From Terribium retamae (GTDB lineage Bacteria > Pseudomonadota > Alphaproteobacteria > Rhizobiales > Rhizobiaceae), in the NCBI RefSeq assembly GCF_022347545.1, contig NZ_JAKREW010000034.1, positions 1 to 59,444 of the forward strand: DNA of 59,444 nt, read 5' to 3'. The translations under genes and the position numbers were made by a program. The notes under the pieces are model-generated. The model did not search any database. It was not told the DNA's origin and worked only from the letters and a program-made list of their open reading frames with translations. Below, piece by piece: positions 48,674 through 58,825 of the stretch. The first letter of the stretch is position 1. Every line of letters begins with the position of its first letter.

Positions 48674-50500
48674 ATGTTCCAGACTTTCGACCCCGCTGGC
48701 GATCCCACGGTGGGCAAACCGCACGTCGCCAAGCTTCGCCAATGGTTGAACGAAAATGGTCTCGACGGTTTTGTCGTGCCGCGCGCCGACGAACATCAGG
48801 GCGAATACGTTCCAGAGCGCGCGGCACGGCTGCGCTGGCTGACGGGCTTCAGTGGTTCGGCCGGTGTTGCCATCGTGCTGCGCGACCGCGCTTTCATCTT
48901 CGTCGATGGCCGCTATACGCTGCAGGTGCGTGCCGAAGTCGATCTCGATATCTTCACGATCGAAAGCCTGATCGACAATCCGCCAGCTTCCTGGATTCCG
49001 GAAAATCTCGGCAGGGGCGCGCGCCTCGGTTTCGATCCTTGGCTGCATACCGTCGGCGAAGTGAAGGCGCTGAAAGCGGCCGCAGCCAAGTCGGGCGCGG
49101 AACTGGTGCCGGTGACGGAAAATCCGATCGACGTCATCTGGGATGACCAGCCGGACGCGCCGATCGCGCCGGTGGAACTGCACCCACAGGCCTTCGCCGG
49201 CGAACTCGCCAAGGACAAGTTGGCGCGGCTTGCCTCCGCTGTCGAGAAAGAAGGGGCAACCCATGCGGTTCTGACCGATCCTTCGTCGATTGCCTGGGCC
49301 TTCAACATTCGTGGCGGTGACGTACCGCACACACCGCTGGCACTCGGCTTCGCCATTCTGGCGACGGACGGCAAACATCAGCTGTTCATGGACAACCGCA
49401 AGTTCTCGCGCACGGTTGCTGCCTATCTCACCCAACTCTGCGACCCACATGAGCCTGCAGCGTTCGAATCAGCAATCGTTGCCCTGGCGAAGAACGGCGC
49501 CAAGATCGCGCTCGATCCGGTGCTGGCTGCCGATAAGTTGCGCATGCTGGTAGAAGACAATGGCGGCACGGTCGTTTCCGCGGCTGACCCTGCCCGCATC
49601 CCGCGCGCAACCAAGAACCAGGCCGAGATCGCCGGCAGCCGCGCCGCGCATCGCCGCGATGGCGCTGCGGTGGCCAAGCTCCTGTGCTGGCTCGATCGTC
49701 AGCAGCCAGGTACGGTCGACGAAATCACCGTCGTCAAGCAACTGGAACAGGTGCGCCGCCAGACAGGCGAAGACACGCAGATGCCGCTGCGGGACGTCTC
49801 CTTCGCCACCATTTCCGGCGCAGGTCCCAACGGCGCCATCATGCACTACCGCGTTTCGACGGAAACCAACCGCAAGCTTGCCAAGGACGAATTGTTCCTG
49901 CTCGATTCCGGCGCGCAATATCAGGATGGCACCACCGACATCACCCGGACGGTTCCGGTCGGCAAGCCTACGGAGGAAATGCGCGAGCGCTTCACCTTGG
50001 TTCTGAAAGGCATGATCGACATTTCGATGCTGCGCTTCCCGGCAGGCACGCGCGGCTCGGAGATCGATGCGATCGCGCGCATGGCGCTATGGCGACACGG
50101 CTGCGACTTTGCACATGGCACCGGTCACGGTGTCGGCTCCTACCTCGCCGTGCACGAAGGGCCGCAGCGCATCGCCCGCACCGGCACGGAAAAGCTCCTC
50201 GCGGGCATGATGCTGTCCAATGAGCCGGGCTACTATAAGGAAGGCCATTACGGCATTCGCATCGAGAACTTGGTCATCGTCACACCTGCGGAAGAGATCG
50301 AAGGCGGCGACATCGCCATGCATGGCTTCGAGACGCTCACTCTTGTGCCGATCGATCGCCGGCTGATCCGAGCCGATCTTCTGACAAAGGCCGAACTCGA
50401 ATGGTTGGACGCTTATCACGCCCGCGTGCTCTCGGAGATCGGACCTATGGTCGACGGAGAGACCTTGGTCTGGCTGGAGAAAGCGACCGCACCTCTGTGA
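48674..50500 (+). CDS. Aminopeptidase P family protein (Xaa-Pro aminopeptidase)
   Basis: A 608-residue metallopeptidase that removes an N-terminal residue before proline. It has three domains: two creatinase-like N-terminal domains (about 1-310), then the pita-bread catalytic domain. Metal ligands are visible in LLDSGAQYQDGTTDITRT (two Asp), GTGHGVGSYLAVHEGP (His) and LSNEPGYYKEGHYGIRIENL (Glu); the last Glu is in the IRIEN segment. Length matches the long, three-domain aminopeptidases of eukaryotic cytosolic type. The gene is monocistronic, ending at a hairpin. Confidence 0.93.
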   Translation: MFQTFDPAGDPTVGKPHVAKLRQWLNENGLDGFVVPRADEHQGEYVPERAARLRWLTGFSGSAGVAIVLRDRAFIFVDGRYTLQVRAEVDLDIFTIESLIDNPPASWIPENLGRGARLGFDPWLHTVGEVKALKAAAAKSGAELVPVTENPIDVIWDDQPDAPIAPVELHPQAFAGELAKDKLARLASAVEKEGATHAVLTDPSSIAWAFNIRGGDVPHTPLALGFAILATDGKHQLFMDNRKFSRTVAAYLTQLCDPHEPAAFESAIVALAKNGAKIALDPVLAADKLRMLVEDNGGTVVSAADPARIPRATKNQAEIAGSRAAHRRDGAAVAKLLCWLDRQQPGTVDEITVVKQLEQVRRQTGEDTQMPLRDVSFATISGAGPNGAIMHYRVSTETNRKLAKDELFLLDSGAQYQDGTTDITRTVPVGKPTEEMRERFTLVLKGMIDISMLRFPAGTRGSEIDAIARMALWRHGCDFAHGTGHGVGSYLAVHEGPQRIARTGTEKLLAGMMLSNEPGYYKEGHYGIRIENLVIVTPAEEIEGGDIAMHGFETLTLVPIDRRLIRADLLTKAELEWLDAYHARVLSEIGPMVDGETLVWLEKATAPL

Positions 50501-50501
50501 A

Positions 50502-50528
50502 GCCCCTGTCTGCTGCAAGCAGGGGGTG
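50502..50528. terminator. Candidate terminator hairpin between the aminopeptidase P gene and azlD
   Basis: CCCCTG and CAGGGG arms face each other across about 11 bases in the 30-bp gap between the convergent stop codons. The stem is short and GC-rich, with no long T tract, so termination may be weak. Confidence 0.55.
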
Positions 50529-50530
50529 CG

Positions 50531-50827
50531 CTAAGCGATGAATTGCCGTGCCAGGATCAGCACGGCAGCGCCCGCCAGGAACATCGAGAGCAGCCCGCCA
50601 CGTAGCGAGACCGCGCCCGCTACGATAAGTGCGGCCCATTCGGCAGGTCCGGCACTCAGCACCGCCGGCGCCACCAATGTCGTCAGCACCGCTGCAGGCA
50701 CCGCATTCAACCCTGCCTCGACCCGCGGATGCACACGCTCGAAGCGCGAAATGACGAGATGACCACCGACGCGGGTAAGATAGGTGGCGACGGCAGCCGC
50801 GATGATGACCCAGAACGTCGTGCTCAC
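50531..50827 (-). CDS. azlD: AzlD family branched-chain amino acid transport protein
   Basis: A 98-residue membrane protein with about three hydrophobic helices. It is the small subunit that pairs with AzlC for export of branched-chain amino acids. I chose the GTG at 50827 (VSTTFWVIIAAAVATYLTRVGG), which overlaps the azlC stop by four bases (GTGA); a longer frame to 51001 is Arg-rich and not credible. It converges with the aminopeptidase P gene. Confidence 0.9.
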   Translation of the reverse strand: MSTTFWVIIAAAVATYLTRVGGHLVISRFERVHPRVEAGLNAVPAAVLTTLVAPAVLSAGPAEWAALIVAGAVSLRGGLLSMFLAGAAVLILARQFIA

Positions 50828-51576
50828 GGCCGCTCCTCGGCTTCTGCGCCCGGCCTGGCACCGAAACCGCTGTGATGTGGCGGCAGAATGACGGCAAGCA
50901 GAACGCCCGCGACTGCACCGATCGAGACATGCCAGGGTGAACCGACCGTCTTGTAGGCGATGATCGATGCAATGGCGCTTACCGCCACCACCGGCAACCA
51001 TAGGGGTCGCTTACGAAAGCCCATGACCAGGCCGAAGAAATAGATCGGCAACAGGAAATCGATGCCGAGTGAATGAGTGTTACTGATCAGCTTGCCGAAA
51101 TACGCACCGAGCGCCGTTTCCACCACCCAGAACACATAAACCGGTAGACCGAGCCCCAGATACCAGATGAAACTGACTGGCTGCCCATTCTCCGCCCGAC
51201 GCTCGGAAATGGCATATTGCGGATCGGTGAGGATAAAGTAGCCAAGCATCTGCTGTAAGACTGGCCATTGCGCGAAACGCCGACCGATACCAGCCGAATA
51301 GAGTACGTGACGGAAGTTCACGGCGAAGATGGAAAGTACGATCAGCCAAGGTGCGACATGCTGGCCGAACAGTTCGATGCCAACCATTTGACTGGCGCCG
51401 CCATAGACCGCAGCGCTCATCAAGGTTGCTTCAAACACCGAAAAACCGTTGTCGACCGCTAGCGCACCGAACAACAAGGCGAATGGCGCGGAGGCCACCA
51501 CAACCGGGGTGCTGAGCCGCGCGCCGTCCCAGAACTCGCTTGCCCTGGATCTTTCAGCGATTGCTTCCGACGACAT
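50824..51576 (-). CDS. azlC: AzlC family branched-chain amino acid exporter subunit
   Basis: The 250-residue large subunit of the AzlCD exporter, with about six or seven membrane helices. The family landmarks are FALLFGALAVDNGFSVFEATLMSAAVYGGASQMVGIELFG and NFRHVLYSAGIG. A short acidic N-terminus (MSSEAIAERSRASEFWDG) precedes the first helix, and the C-terminus ends in a charged tail that overlaps azlD. The two genes are clearly one operon. Confidence 0.93.
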   Translation of the reverse strand: MSSEAIAERSRASEFWDGARLSTPVVVASAPFALLFGALAVDNGFSVFEATLMSAAVYGGASQMVGIELFGQHVAPWLIVLSIFAVNFRHVLYSAGIGRRFAQWPVLQQMLGYFILTDPQYAISERRAENGQPVSFIWYLGLGLPVYVFWVVETALGAYFGKLISNTHSLGIDFLLPIYFFGLVMGFRKRPLWLPVVAVSAIASIIAYKTVGSPWHVSIGAVAGVLLAVILPPHHSGFGARPGAEAEERP

Positions 51577-51679
51577 CGGCCACTCCCTTGGAAGCGAGAC
51601 ATGTAGGTAGCTGGTTGTCGGAAGTCACACCAATTCGCTTGAGCCAAACGATCAGCGAAAATGATGCTTCGGCCGGGCT

Positions 51680-52381
51680 TCAGCCCTGAGAGAGCGGTAC
51701 AACCGTTCCCTGGATCGCCCTCCCCCAGTCAAGCAGCGGCCGGGCTTGCGCGGCAAAATCGACCAGAATGTCGGCCAGCGCCGGCGTATGTATGACAGCT
51801 GGATCGATGTCTCGCCGCACGACAAAATGCCGATTGCGGATCGCTGCGGCCAGGTCTGTTTCGGTAACATGCTCAAAACCACGCGGCATGCGCTTCATGG
51901 CGCCTTGCGTCCCGAGTTCCAGCTTGCTCTTCCTCAAAACAGCAACCAGCTTGCGGAACTGCTCTGGTTTCGTCTCGATCGAACGTCGCATGGCCTGCAG
52001 CATCGCCGCCTCCGGCTGCCACCATGCAACCGCGGCAAAACAGGCATCGAGACCGAGGTAGAAGAAGAAGACGCCCTGCTCCATCTTGGTGCCGTCCGGC
52101 GACAGGATCGCGGACACATGGTTGGTATAGGGCCGCTTGTCCTTTGAGAAACGCACGTCGCGATTGATGCGGAACAGCGATTTCTTGCGGTCGCCACGCA
52201 GGCCCAGCCCTGCTGCGCCAAAACGCTCCGAAAGCGTCTCGACCAGATTGCCGAGTGGTTCACGCAATTCACTTTCGAACAGTTCGCGGTTTTCCTGGAA
52301 CCACTCACGGCTCTGATGAAAATCCAGCGCCTTCAGGAACGGAATGGCTTTCTGGCCGAAGCCGGCGAATGTCTCAGTCAT
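51680..52381 (-). CDS. DUF2461 domain-containing protein
   Basis: A 233-residue protein of the DUF2461/TIGR02453 family. The N-terminal FLKALDFHQSREWFQENRELFESELREPL and the core SLFRINRDVRFSKDKRPYTNH are the family's hallmarks. Function is unknown. The ATG at 52381 shares one base with the ligA stop (TGATG), so it is translationally coupled to ligA. A GTG one codon earlier (52384) is also possible. Confidence 0.9.
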   Translation of the reverse strand: MTETFAGFGQKAIPFLKALDFHQSREWFQENRELFESELREPLGNLVETLSERFGAAGLGLRGDRKKSLFRINRDVRFSKDKRPYTNHVSAILSPDGTKMEQGVFFFYLGLDACFAAVAWWQPEAAMLQAMRRSIETKPEQFRKLVAVLRKSKLELGTQGAMKRMPRGFEHVTETDLAAAIRNRHFVVRRDIDPAVIHTPALADILVDFAAQARPLLDWGRAIQGTVVPLSQG

Positions 52382-54594
52382 CACCCGCTCCGTCCGACCC
52401 TCTCGAACCAGGCGTCTTCATCGATGACCTCGATGCCGAGGTCCGTTGCGAGCTTGAGTTTCGAACCTGCGCCGGGTCCGGCAACGACAAGGTCGGTTTT
52501 GGCCGAAACCGACCCCGCGACCTTCGCACCCAGCCGTTCGGCCATTGCCTTGGCCTCCGATCGCGACATCTTTTCCAGAGAGCCGGTGAACACGACGGTC
52601 TTTCCCGCGACCTGGCTGTCGGCAGACACATTGACGATATAGGGCTTCGGGTGGACCTGCTGCAGCAATGCGTCCAACACGTCGTCATTGCGCTCATTGC
52701 CGAAGAAGTCGCAAAGAGCGCCGATCACCGTATCGCCAATGCCGTTGATGGACGGGAAAACGGTGTGGGGGTCGTCCGCCTTGGACGCCTCCTTGCCGAC
52801 GCGGATGAATTCTTCGGCCGTCGAAAATGTCTTTGAAAGTGCCGCGGCCGTCGTTTCGCCGATATGACGGATGCCGAGCGCGAAGATGAAACGGTCGAGC
52901 TCAGGCTCGCGGCGCGCATCGATCGCATCGAAAAGCTTCTCGAGCCCCTCATAGGTACGCTCTTCGGCTGTCAGCACCTTCTTGCGCGCGGTGCCCTTGG
53001 CCGCTTCGCGCGCCTGTGCCTGTGCCTCGCGCCGTTCGAACAGGGCCTGCTGCACTTCGGTGCGCCGGTCCTTCAGCCTGAAAATATCTGCGGCTGTCTT
53101 CAGAAGCCCGGCATTGAAAAACAGATCGATGTTTTCGGCTCCGAGGCCTTCGATGTCCATCGCGCCACGCGACACGAAATGACGGAGCCTCTCGACTGCT
53201 TGCGCCGGACAGATCAGTTCACCCGTGCAGCGCCTGCGCGAATCTTCCTTGCCGGTTTTCTCATTGACTTCGCGCGTTGCTGCCGAGCCACAGACCGGAC
53301 AGGTGTGCGGAAATTCATAAGGAACGGCATCCGCGGGCCGCTTGTCGGCAACAACGCTGACGATCTGCGGGATGACATCCCCTGCCCGTTGTATCACAAC
53401 GGTATCGCCGATACGGATGTCGTTGCCCTCGCGGATCGGCTCGCCGTTGCTGTCGAAGCCTTTGATGTAGTCTTCATTGTGCAACGTCACATTGACGACC
53501 GTAACGCCGCCTACCGTCACTGGGTCGAGGCGGGCGACTGGCGCCAAAGTTCCCGTGCGGCCGACCTGGATGTCGATCTTGCGGACAATCGTCGTCGCTT
53601 GCTCGGCCGGAAACTTGTGCGCGATCGCCCAGCGCGGCTCACCGGTGACGAAGCCCCAGCGCCGCTGCAGTTCAAGCTGATCGACTTTATAGACGACCCC
53701 GTCGATGTCGTAGCCGAGCGAAGAACGCTGTGCCTCGATCAGCCTATACTGTGCGATGAGGTCATCAACCGATTTGGCACGCACCATCAGCGGGCTGATC
53801 TTGAACCCCCAATCGGCGAATTTCTGCACCGCTTCATATTGCGTCGGAGCCGGATCCTCGGAGGTGTAGCCCCATGCATAGGCAAAGAATTTCAGGTTGC
53901 GGGTGGCAGTGACCGACGGATCCTTCTGGCGCAGCGATCCCGCTGCCGTGTTGCGCGGGTTGACATAATCCTGGCCGCCCGCGGCAGCGGACCGCTCCTT
54001 CAATGCCTGGAATTCGGCATAAGTCATATAGACTTCGCCGCGGATTTCGATGACTTCGGGCCAGCCAGAGCCCTTCAGCTTGTGCGGGATATCGGCAATT
54101 GTCTTCAGATTGGCGGTGATGTCCTCGCCCACTGCGCCGTCACCACGTGTGGCACCCTGGACAAAGACACCGTTTTCGTAACGAAGCGAAGCCGAAAGCC
54201 CATCGATCTTGGGTTCCGCCGTAAAGGCGATATCGAAATCCTTGTCCCGCTCGAAGAAACGCTTGGCGCGCTCCAGGAAGTCGACGACATCTTGATCCGT
54301 ATAGGCTTTGGCGAGGCTGAGCATCGGCACGGCATGACGGACCTTGGCAAAGCCCTCCGCTGGCGCCGCACCGACCGAGCCGGTCGGGCTATCTGCCCGT
54401 ATCAGGTCAGGAAAAGCCTCCTCGATCGCCGCGTTGCGGCGGCGCAACGCATCATAGTCGGCATCCGAGATGACCGGCGCATCCTCGCCGTGATAGTGGC
54501 GATCGTGTTCTTTGATCTCGGCGGCAAGGCGCTCGAGTTCTACAGCTGCTTCCTCTGCGCTCAGGGCTTCGACAGGTTTGTTCTGTTCAGGCAT
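52381..54594 (-). CDS. ligA: NAD-dependent DNA ligase LigA
   Basis: LigA seals nicks in DNA using NAD. The 737-residue protein has the N-terminal adenylation domain with the active lysine K129 in EPKIDGLS, the OB fold, a four-cysteine zinc finger (CPVCGSAA ... CTGELICPAQ), four HhH motifs and a C-terminal BRCT domain (TVVFTGSLEKMSRSEAKAMAERLG). The start at 54594 is the normal one; an upstream frame to 54930 is a shadow of the recN end. It lies about 200 bp after recN and is coupled to DUF2461. Confidence 0.97.
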   Translation of the reverse strand: MPEQNKPVEALSAEEAAVELERLAAEIKEHDRHYHGEDAPVISDADYDALRRRNAAIEEAFPDLIRADSPTGSVGAAPAEGFAKVRHAVPMLSLAKAYTDQDVVDFLERAKRFFERDKDFDIAFTAEPKIDGLSASLRYENGVFVQGATRGDGAVGEDITANLKTIADIPHKLKGSGWPEVIEIRGEVYMTYAEFQALKERSAAAGGQDYVNPRNTAAGSLRQKDPSVTATRNLKFFAYAWGYTSEDPAPTQYEAVQKFADWGFKISPLMVRAKSVDDLIAQYRLIEAQRSSLGYDIDGVVYKVDQLELQRRWGFVTGEPRWAIAHKFPAEQATTIVRKIDIQVGRTGTLAPVARLDPVTVGGVTVVNVTLHNEDYIKGFDSNGEPIREGNDIRIGDTVVIQRAGDVIPQIVSVVADKRPADAVPYEFPHTCPVCGSAATREVNEKTGKEDSRRRCTGELICPAQAVERLRHFVSRGAMDIEGLGAENIDLFFNAGLLKTAADIFRLKDRRTEVQQALFERREAQAQAREAAKGTARKKVLTAEERTYEGLEKLFDAIDARREPELDRFIFALGIRHIGETTAAALSKTFSTAEEFIRVGKEASKADDPHTVFPSINGIGDTVIGALCDFFGNERNDDVLDALLQQVHPKPYIVNVSADSQVAGKTVVFTGSLEKMSRSEAKAMAERLGAKVAGSVSAKTDLVVAGPGAGSKLKLATDLGIEVIDEDAWFERVGRSG

Positions 54595-54790
54595 GCGCGA
54601 CAATTTCCCCCAATGCGGGACCTGGGACGTTTCCGTTGTTCTGGACAAACCGGAAACGCACCAACTCTGTTTTTCTACGCAATCCCGGGCGCAACCGCCT
54701 GCACTTGTGCTGGAATTGCTCTGAAGTCTTCTGCAAATTCCCTCGAAAAGTAAACCGCTTCCGCTGCTCCGGGCGGTCACTCCCGACAGC

Positions 54791-56461
54791 TCACGACGCG
54801 ACCGTATTTTCGCGCAGCAGCCTCTCGGCGGCAGCCCTCGCCTCGTCTGTGATGCTGGCGCCAGCCAGCATGCGGGCGATCTCTTCCTGTCGTGCGCCGC
54901 GATCCATCTCGGCAATGCGAGTGGCAACACGATCCGTGCCGGATTTCGAGATCAGGAAATGCGTTGCCGCGCGTGCCGCGACCTGCGGCGCATGGGTGAC
55001 GGACAGAACCTGCACACGCTTGGACAGCCTGGCCAGCCTTTGGCCGATCGCATCGGCCACGGCGCCACCCACTCCGGTGTCGATCTCGTCGAAAACCAGC
55101 GTCGGGGCTGAGCCACGATCGGCCAACGCCACCTTCAACGCCAGAAGGAATCGCGAAAGCTCGCCACCGGAAGCAACCTTCATCATCGGCCCAGGCCGGG
55201 TGCCCGGATTGGTGCGCACCCAGAACTCAATCTGGTCGATGCCCTCTTCCAGCCGGTTGGCGGGCTCACTCGCAATCTCGACGATGAATTCGGCCCGCTC
55301 CAGCTTCAGTGCCGGGAGTTCAGCCATGACGGCCTTGGCGAGCCCGGTAGCCACAGCATGACGAAGACCCGACAGCTCAGCGGCAAGCTGGTCATAAGCT
55401 TCGCGTGCCGCGGCCGCCTGCTTTTCCAGCGCTGCAAGCTTTTCCTCGCCCGCGTCCAGATCGGCGAGGTCGGCGGACATCGTGTCACGCAACTGCGCGA
55501 GATTGTCGACGACCACATTGTGCTTGCGTGCTGCCGCACGCAGCGCAAACAGCCGCTCCTCGGCCTTTTCCAGCCGCTGTGGATCATATTCGGTTGCGCG
55601 CAATGCCGCCTCCACGCCCGACTGGGCAGCGTCGAGCGATATCATTGCCTCATCCAGCGACTTGACCACGTCTTCCAGCAGGCCCGGCGCTTCCCCGGCT
55701 TTGCGCTGCAAACGCCTCAGCAGGCTGGCGAGTTGCGGCAGGGGCGAGGCTGGACCGGACAAAACATCTTGGGCATCGTGGATTTCGGCGGCGATCTTTT
55801 CAGCCCGCATCATGACCGAGCGCAATTCGGCCAGTTCTGTTTCTTCGCCAGGTTGCGGATCAAGCTTGGCAAGTTCCGCCACGGAAGCACGCAGATAATC
55901 GGCTTCTCGCGCAGCTGCTTCTACCTTGGCACGGTGACGCGCCAGGTCCTGCTCGGCTTGCCGCCAGTACCGCCAGGCTTCGCCGGTGCTGTGGACGGCC
56001 CCGAGATGACCGCCGAACGCGTCCAGCAGATCACGGTGCGCGCCAGGATCGACCAAGGCGCGATCATCATGCTGGCCATGAATCTCTACCAGCGCACGGC
56101 CGATATCGCGCATCAGCGTGACGGATGATGGTTGGTCGTTGACGAAGACACGCGTTCGCCCATCCGCCGTTTGCAACCGGCGCAGGATTATGTCGCCATC
56201 ATCTTCGATGGCGTTCTCGGCCAGGATTTCACGTGCTGGATGATTACGCGGAACGTCGAACACCGCCGTCACCTGCCCCTGCGCCGCACCATGTCGTACC
56301 AGGGAGGCATCACCGCGCGCTCCAAGGGCCAGTGACAGCGCGTCAAGCAAGATGGACTTGCCGGCACCCGTCTCTCCGGTCAAAACGGAGAGACCCGGCG
56401 CGAAATCGATATCGAGCCGTTCGATCAGGACAATATCGCGAATCGATAGCCTGGAGAGCAT
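54791..56461 (-). CDS. recN: DNA repair protein RecN
   Basis: An SMC-like ATPase for double-strand break repair. The 556-residue protein has Walker A GETGAGKSILLDALSLALG near the N-terminus, long coiled coils (about 150-380) and the C-terminal signature and Walker B (SRFLLALKVALAD ... TLVFDEIDTGVGGAVADAIG). The N-terminal MLSRLSIRDIVLIERLDIDFAPGL is conserved. I see no LexA box in the bases upstream; the gene follows bamD after a 60-bp gap. Confidence 0.96.
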   Translation of the reverse strand: MLSRLSIRDIVLIERLDIDFAPGLSVLTGETGAGKSILLDALSLALGARGDASLVRHGAAQGQVTAVFDVPRNHPAREILAENAIEDDGDIILRRLQTADGRTRVFVNDQPSSVTLMRDIGRALVEIHGQHDDRALVDPGAHRDLLDAFGGHLGAVHSTGEAWRYWRQAEQDLARHRAKVEAAAREADYLRASVAELAKLDPQPGEETELAELRSVMMRAEKIAAEIHDAQDVLSGPASPLPQLASLLRRLQRKAGEAPGLLEDVVKSLDEAMISLDAAQSGVEAALRATEYDPQRLEKAEERLFALRAAARKHNVVVDNLAQLRDTMSADLADLDAGEEKLAALEKQAAAAREAYDQLAAELSGLRHAVATGLAKAVMAELPALKLERAEFIVEIASEPANRLEEGIDQIEFWVRTNPGTRPGPMMKVASGGELSRFLLALKVALADRGSAPTLVFDEIDTGVGGAVADAIGQRLARLSKRVQVLSVTHAPQVAARAATHFLISKSGTDRVATRIAEMDRGARQEEIARMLAGASITDEARAAAERLLRENTVAS

Positions 56462-56521
56462 CGGCGCTCTATAGCATCAAGGATGGCCGTGCGCGCCCCA
56501 TGAGGCGCGCTATGTGAAGCG

Positions 56522-57412
56522 TCAGGCGCCGGTGATCAGCTTGCCGGCCTTGGAAATCCACGACCCTGCGTTCTCGCGCGGCTTCAGGCCGCCGCTCTGC
56601 AGGAGTTTGTAAGAATCCTTGTACCAATCGCTGTCGGGATAGTTCTGGCCGAGCACGGCGGCGGCGGTCTGCGCCTCGTCGACAAGACCCAGAGCATAAT
56701 AGGCCTCGGTCAGGCGCGCCAATGCTTCTTCAATGTGACGGGTGTTGGAATAGTTCTCGACCACGTTGCGGAAGCGCTTGATCGAGGCAAGGTATTCCTT
56801 TCGCTCGAGATAGTAGCGGCCAACCTGCATTTCCTTGCCGGCGAGCTGGTCGTTGGCAAAACGGATCTTGGTCTTGGCATCTTCAACATATTCAGAATCC
56901 GGCCAGCGCGTCACCAGTTCCTGCATGGTCTGGATGGTAAGCTTGGCTTCCTTCTGATCGCGCGTGACATCCTCGATCTGCTTATAATAGCTGAGGCCGA
57001 TGATGTACTGCGCATAGGCAGCTTCGTCGGTGGACGGATAAAGCGTCAGATAGCGTTTGGCTGCGCTGATCGCTTCGTCATACTTGCCCTGTCGGTAATT
57101 GGTGAAGGCGCCCATCACCATCGATTTGCGCGCCCATTCCGAATAAGGGTGCTGCCGGTCGACGGCGGCGAACTTCTTGGCGGCCTCGTCGAGACGACCA
57201 GCGTTCATATTGGCGAGCGCCTGATTGTAGAGCACGTCTGCAGGTTCGGTCTGCTCGACATAGGTCGACAGATCGATGTCCTTTTCCGAGGACATGCAGC
57301 CCGAAAGCATCAACGGAGCGGCCAGCATCGAAAGTGCCAGAACGGTAGTAGAAAACGGCGCCTTCAGCGCCGATGCCGGCGCCTCCAACTGGTCGGCCTG
57401 TCTGAAAAACAT
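56522..57412 (-). CDS. bamD: Outer membrane assembly lipoprotein BamD
   Basis: BamD is the essential lipoprotein of the BAM complex that folds outer-membrane proteins. The 296-residue protein has a lipobox LSGC with the lipid-modified C39 after a hydrophobic signal, then five TPR-like helix pairs (EPADVLYNQALANMNAGRLDEA and so on). The start at 57412 gives a normal lipoprotein signal; the frame upstream to 57532 is not credible. It lies between lpxC and recN, as in other rhizobia. Confidence 0.95.
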   Translation of the reverse strand: MFFRQADQLEAPASALKAPFSTTVLALSMLAAPLMLSGCMSSEKDIDLSTYVEQTEPADVLYNQALANMNAGRLDEAAKKFAAVDRQHPYSEWARKSMVMGAFTNYRQGKYDEAISAAKRYLTLYPSTDEAAYAQYIIGLSYYKQIEDVTRDQKEAKLTIQTMQELVTRWPDSEYVEDAKTKIRFANDQLAGKEMQVGRYYLERKEYLASIKRFRNVVENYSNTRHIEEALARLTEAYYALGLVDEAQTAAAVLGQNYPDSDWYKDSYKLLQSGGLKPRENAGSWISKAGKLITGA

Positions 57413-57611
57413 GATCGAAATTCGCCCTCTCGGCGCCATTGCCCACGTCGGCGAGCAGCCATAAACCAAAAACAGCGCGCGCGGCAACGCTATCACCCTG
57501 CAATCGTGCAATTTTGTGGCGCAATCCGCCACGAAATGGAGATTAAGAATTCAACGGATAGGTGATGCGCCCGTGCAACAGGCGCATTCCAGGACCGAGA
57601 GCCGGCGAAAT

Positions 57612-58556
57612 TCAAATCGTCCAAGGAGCGTAGACAGGAGCGCTGATGGCGGTCATCTCACCGGAACGGCCGCGGCGAGTCGTCTCCACCACCTCAAAGG
57701 CTGTGCGATCCGACAGAAGACGGCGAAGTGCCGCCGCGTTCAGCCTGTGACCACCGCGGTAAGAGCGGAAACATCCGATGAAGCGAGCACCGGCCAGAGC
57801 CAGGTCCCCCATCGCGTCCAATGTCTTGTGACGGGCGAATTCGTTCGGATAACGCAGACCGCCGACATTGATGACACGATGGTCGTGACCAATAACGAGC
57901 GAATTGTCGAGCGAGGAACCAAGCGCATAGCCGGCCGCCCAAAGCCGCTCAACATCTTTCATGAAGCCGAATGTGCGCGCACGGGCAATTTCGCTACGGA
58001 AAACATCTGCATTCAGATCGGCGGCAAAATTCTGGCGGCCGATCGCCGGGCTTTCGAAATCGATCTCGACCTCGAAACGCGTACCGGAATATGGGCGGAA
58101 CTCTGCCCAGGAAGCCCCATTCTCGATGCGCACCGTCTTGAGGACGCGGATGAAGCGACGCTTCACCGAGAGAATCTCGATGCCCGCCTGATCGATCGCC
58201 TCGACGAATTGCATTGAACTGCCATCGAGAATCGGCACCTCACGACCGTCGATTTCGACGATCATATTGTCGATGCCAAGCCCTAGCACCGCCGCCATCA
58301 AATGTTCGACGGTTGCGATATGCTGGCCGCTGGGATCCCCAAGCATGGTGCATAGATCAGTAGCGCCGACCTCGGAGACCAGTGCACGAAACTCGCGCAC
58401 GGACTGGTCGCCATCAGCCAGATGAAAGACGATACCGGTGTCGGCATCGGCAGGCAGGAAATGGACAGTGACCGTATTGCCGCTGTGCACACCTATGCCG
58501 GTCAATGTGACTCGCGATTTGAGGGTTGTTTGGTAGTCCTGCAAGCTGATCCCCAT
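57612..58556 (-). CDS. lpxC: UDP-3-O-acyl-N-acetylglucosamine deacetylase LpxC
   Basis: LpxC carries out the first committed step of lipid A synthesis, removing acetyl from UDP-3-O-acyl-GlcNAc with a zinc ion. The 314-residue protein has a zinc ligand H85 in ATVEHLMAAV, then the active block HKTLDAMGDLALAG with the second histidine and the aspartate, and a last histidine in YRGGHRLN. ATG 58556 is the usual start (MGISLQDYQTTLK); a longer frame to 58691 is not credible. It lies directly downstream of ftsZ. Confidence 0.97.
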   Translation of the reverse strand: MGISLQDYQTTLKSRVTLTGIGVHSGNTVTVHFLPADADTGIVFHLADGDQSVREFRALVSEVGATDLCTMLGDPSGQHIATVEHLMAAVLGLGIDNMIVEIDGREVPILDGSSMQFVEAIDQAGIEILSVKRRFIRVLKTVRIENGASWAEFRPYSGTRFEVEIDFESPAIGRQNFAADLNADVFRSEIARARTFGFMKDVERLWAAGYALGSSLDNSLVIGHDHRVINVGGLRYPNEFARHKTLDAMGDLALAGARFIGCFRSYRGGHRLNAAALRRLLSDRTAFEVVETTRRGRSGEMTAISAPVYAPWTI

Positions 58557-58770
58557 GTGCCCTGACGGCGCGGCCAATCGGCTTTTCGGTCGCTGCCTTT
58601 GATTTTCTGATCGGCAGGGTACATCCCCAAAACACCCGCCGCCATTGTTGCCCGCGGAAGATAGTGGCCGCTCAGGTATACTCCAAATCACGCTTTTTTA
58701 CCCGATGTAACTGCCAAGCGAGCAAAAAGGCAACGTATAAGCACTTGTTTTTCCATCATTATTAACGTCG

Positions 58771-58798
58771 ACAGGCAGGCGGTCGCCCGCCTGCCTGT
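58771..58798. terminator. Candidate hairpin terminator after ftsZ
   Basis: Arms ACAGGCAGGCGG (58771-58782) and CCGCCTGCCTGT (58787-58798) form a perfect 12-bp stem around TCGC. There is no long T tract, so termination would be weak or partly rho-dependent. It lies about 27 bp past the ftsZ stop. Confidence 0.65.
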
Positions 58799-58825
58799 TA
58801 ACAACTGTTACAATCCGTTAGAGGA

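Noticed and set aside
54595..54930. N-terminal extension of LigA (also seen for MiaA, LpxC, BamD and the Gfo/Idh gene)
   Set aside because: These extra residues lie on overlapping neighbour genes or low-complexity shadows. The internal methionines give the lengths and N-termini expected for the families.
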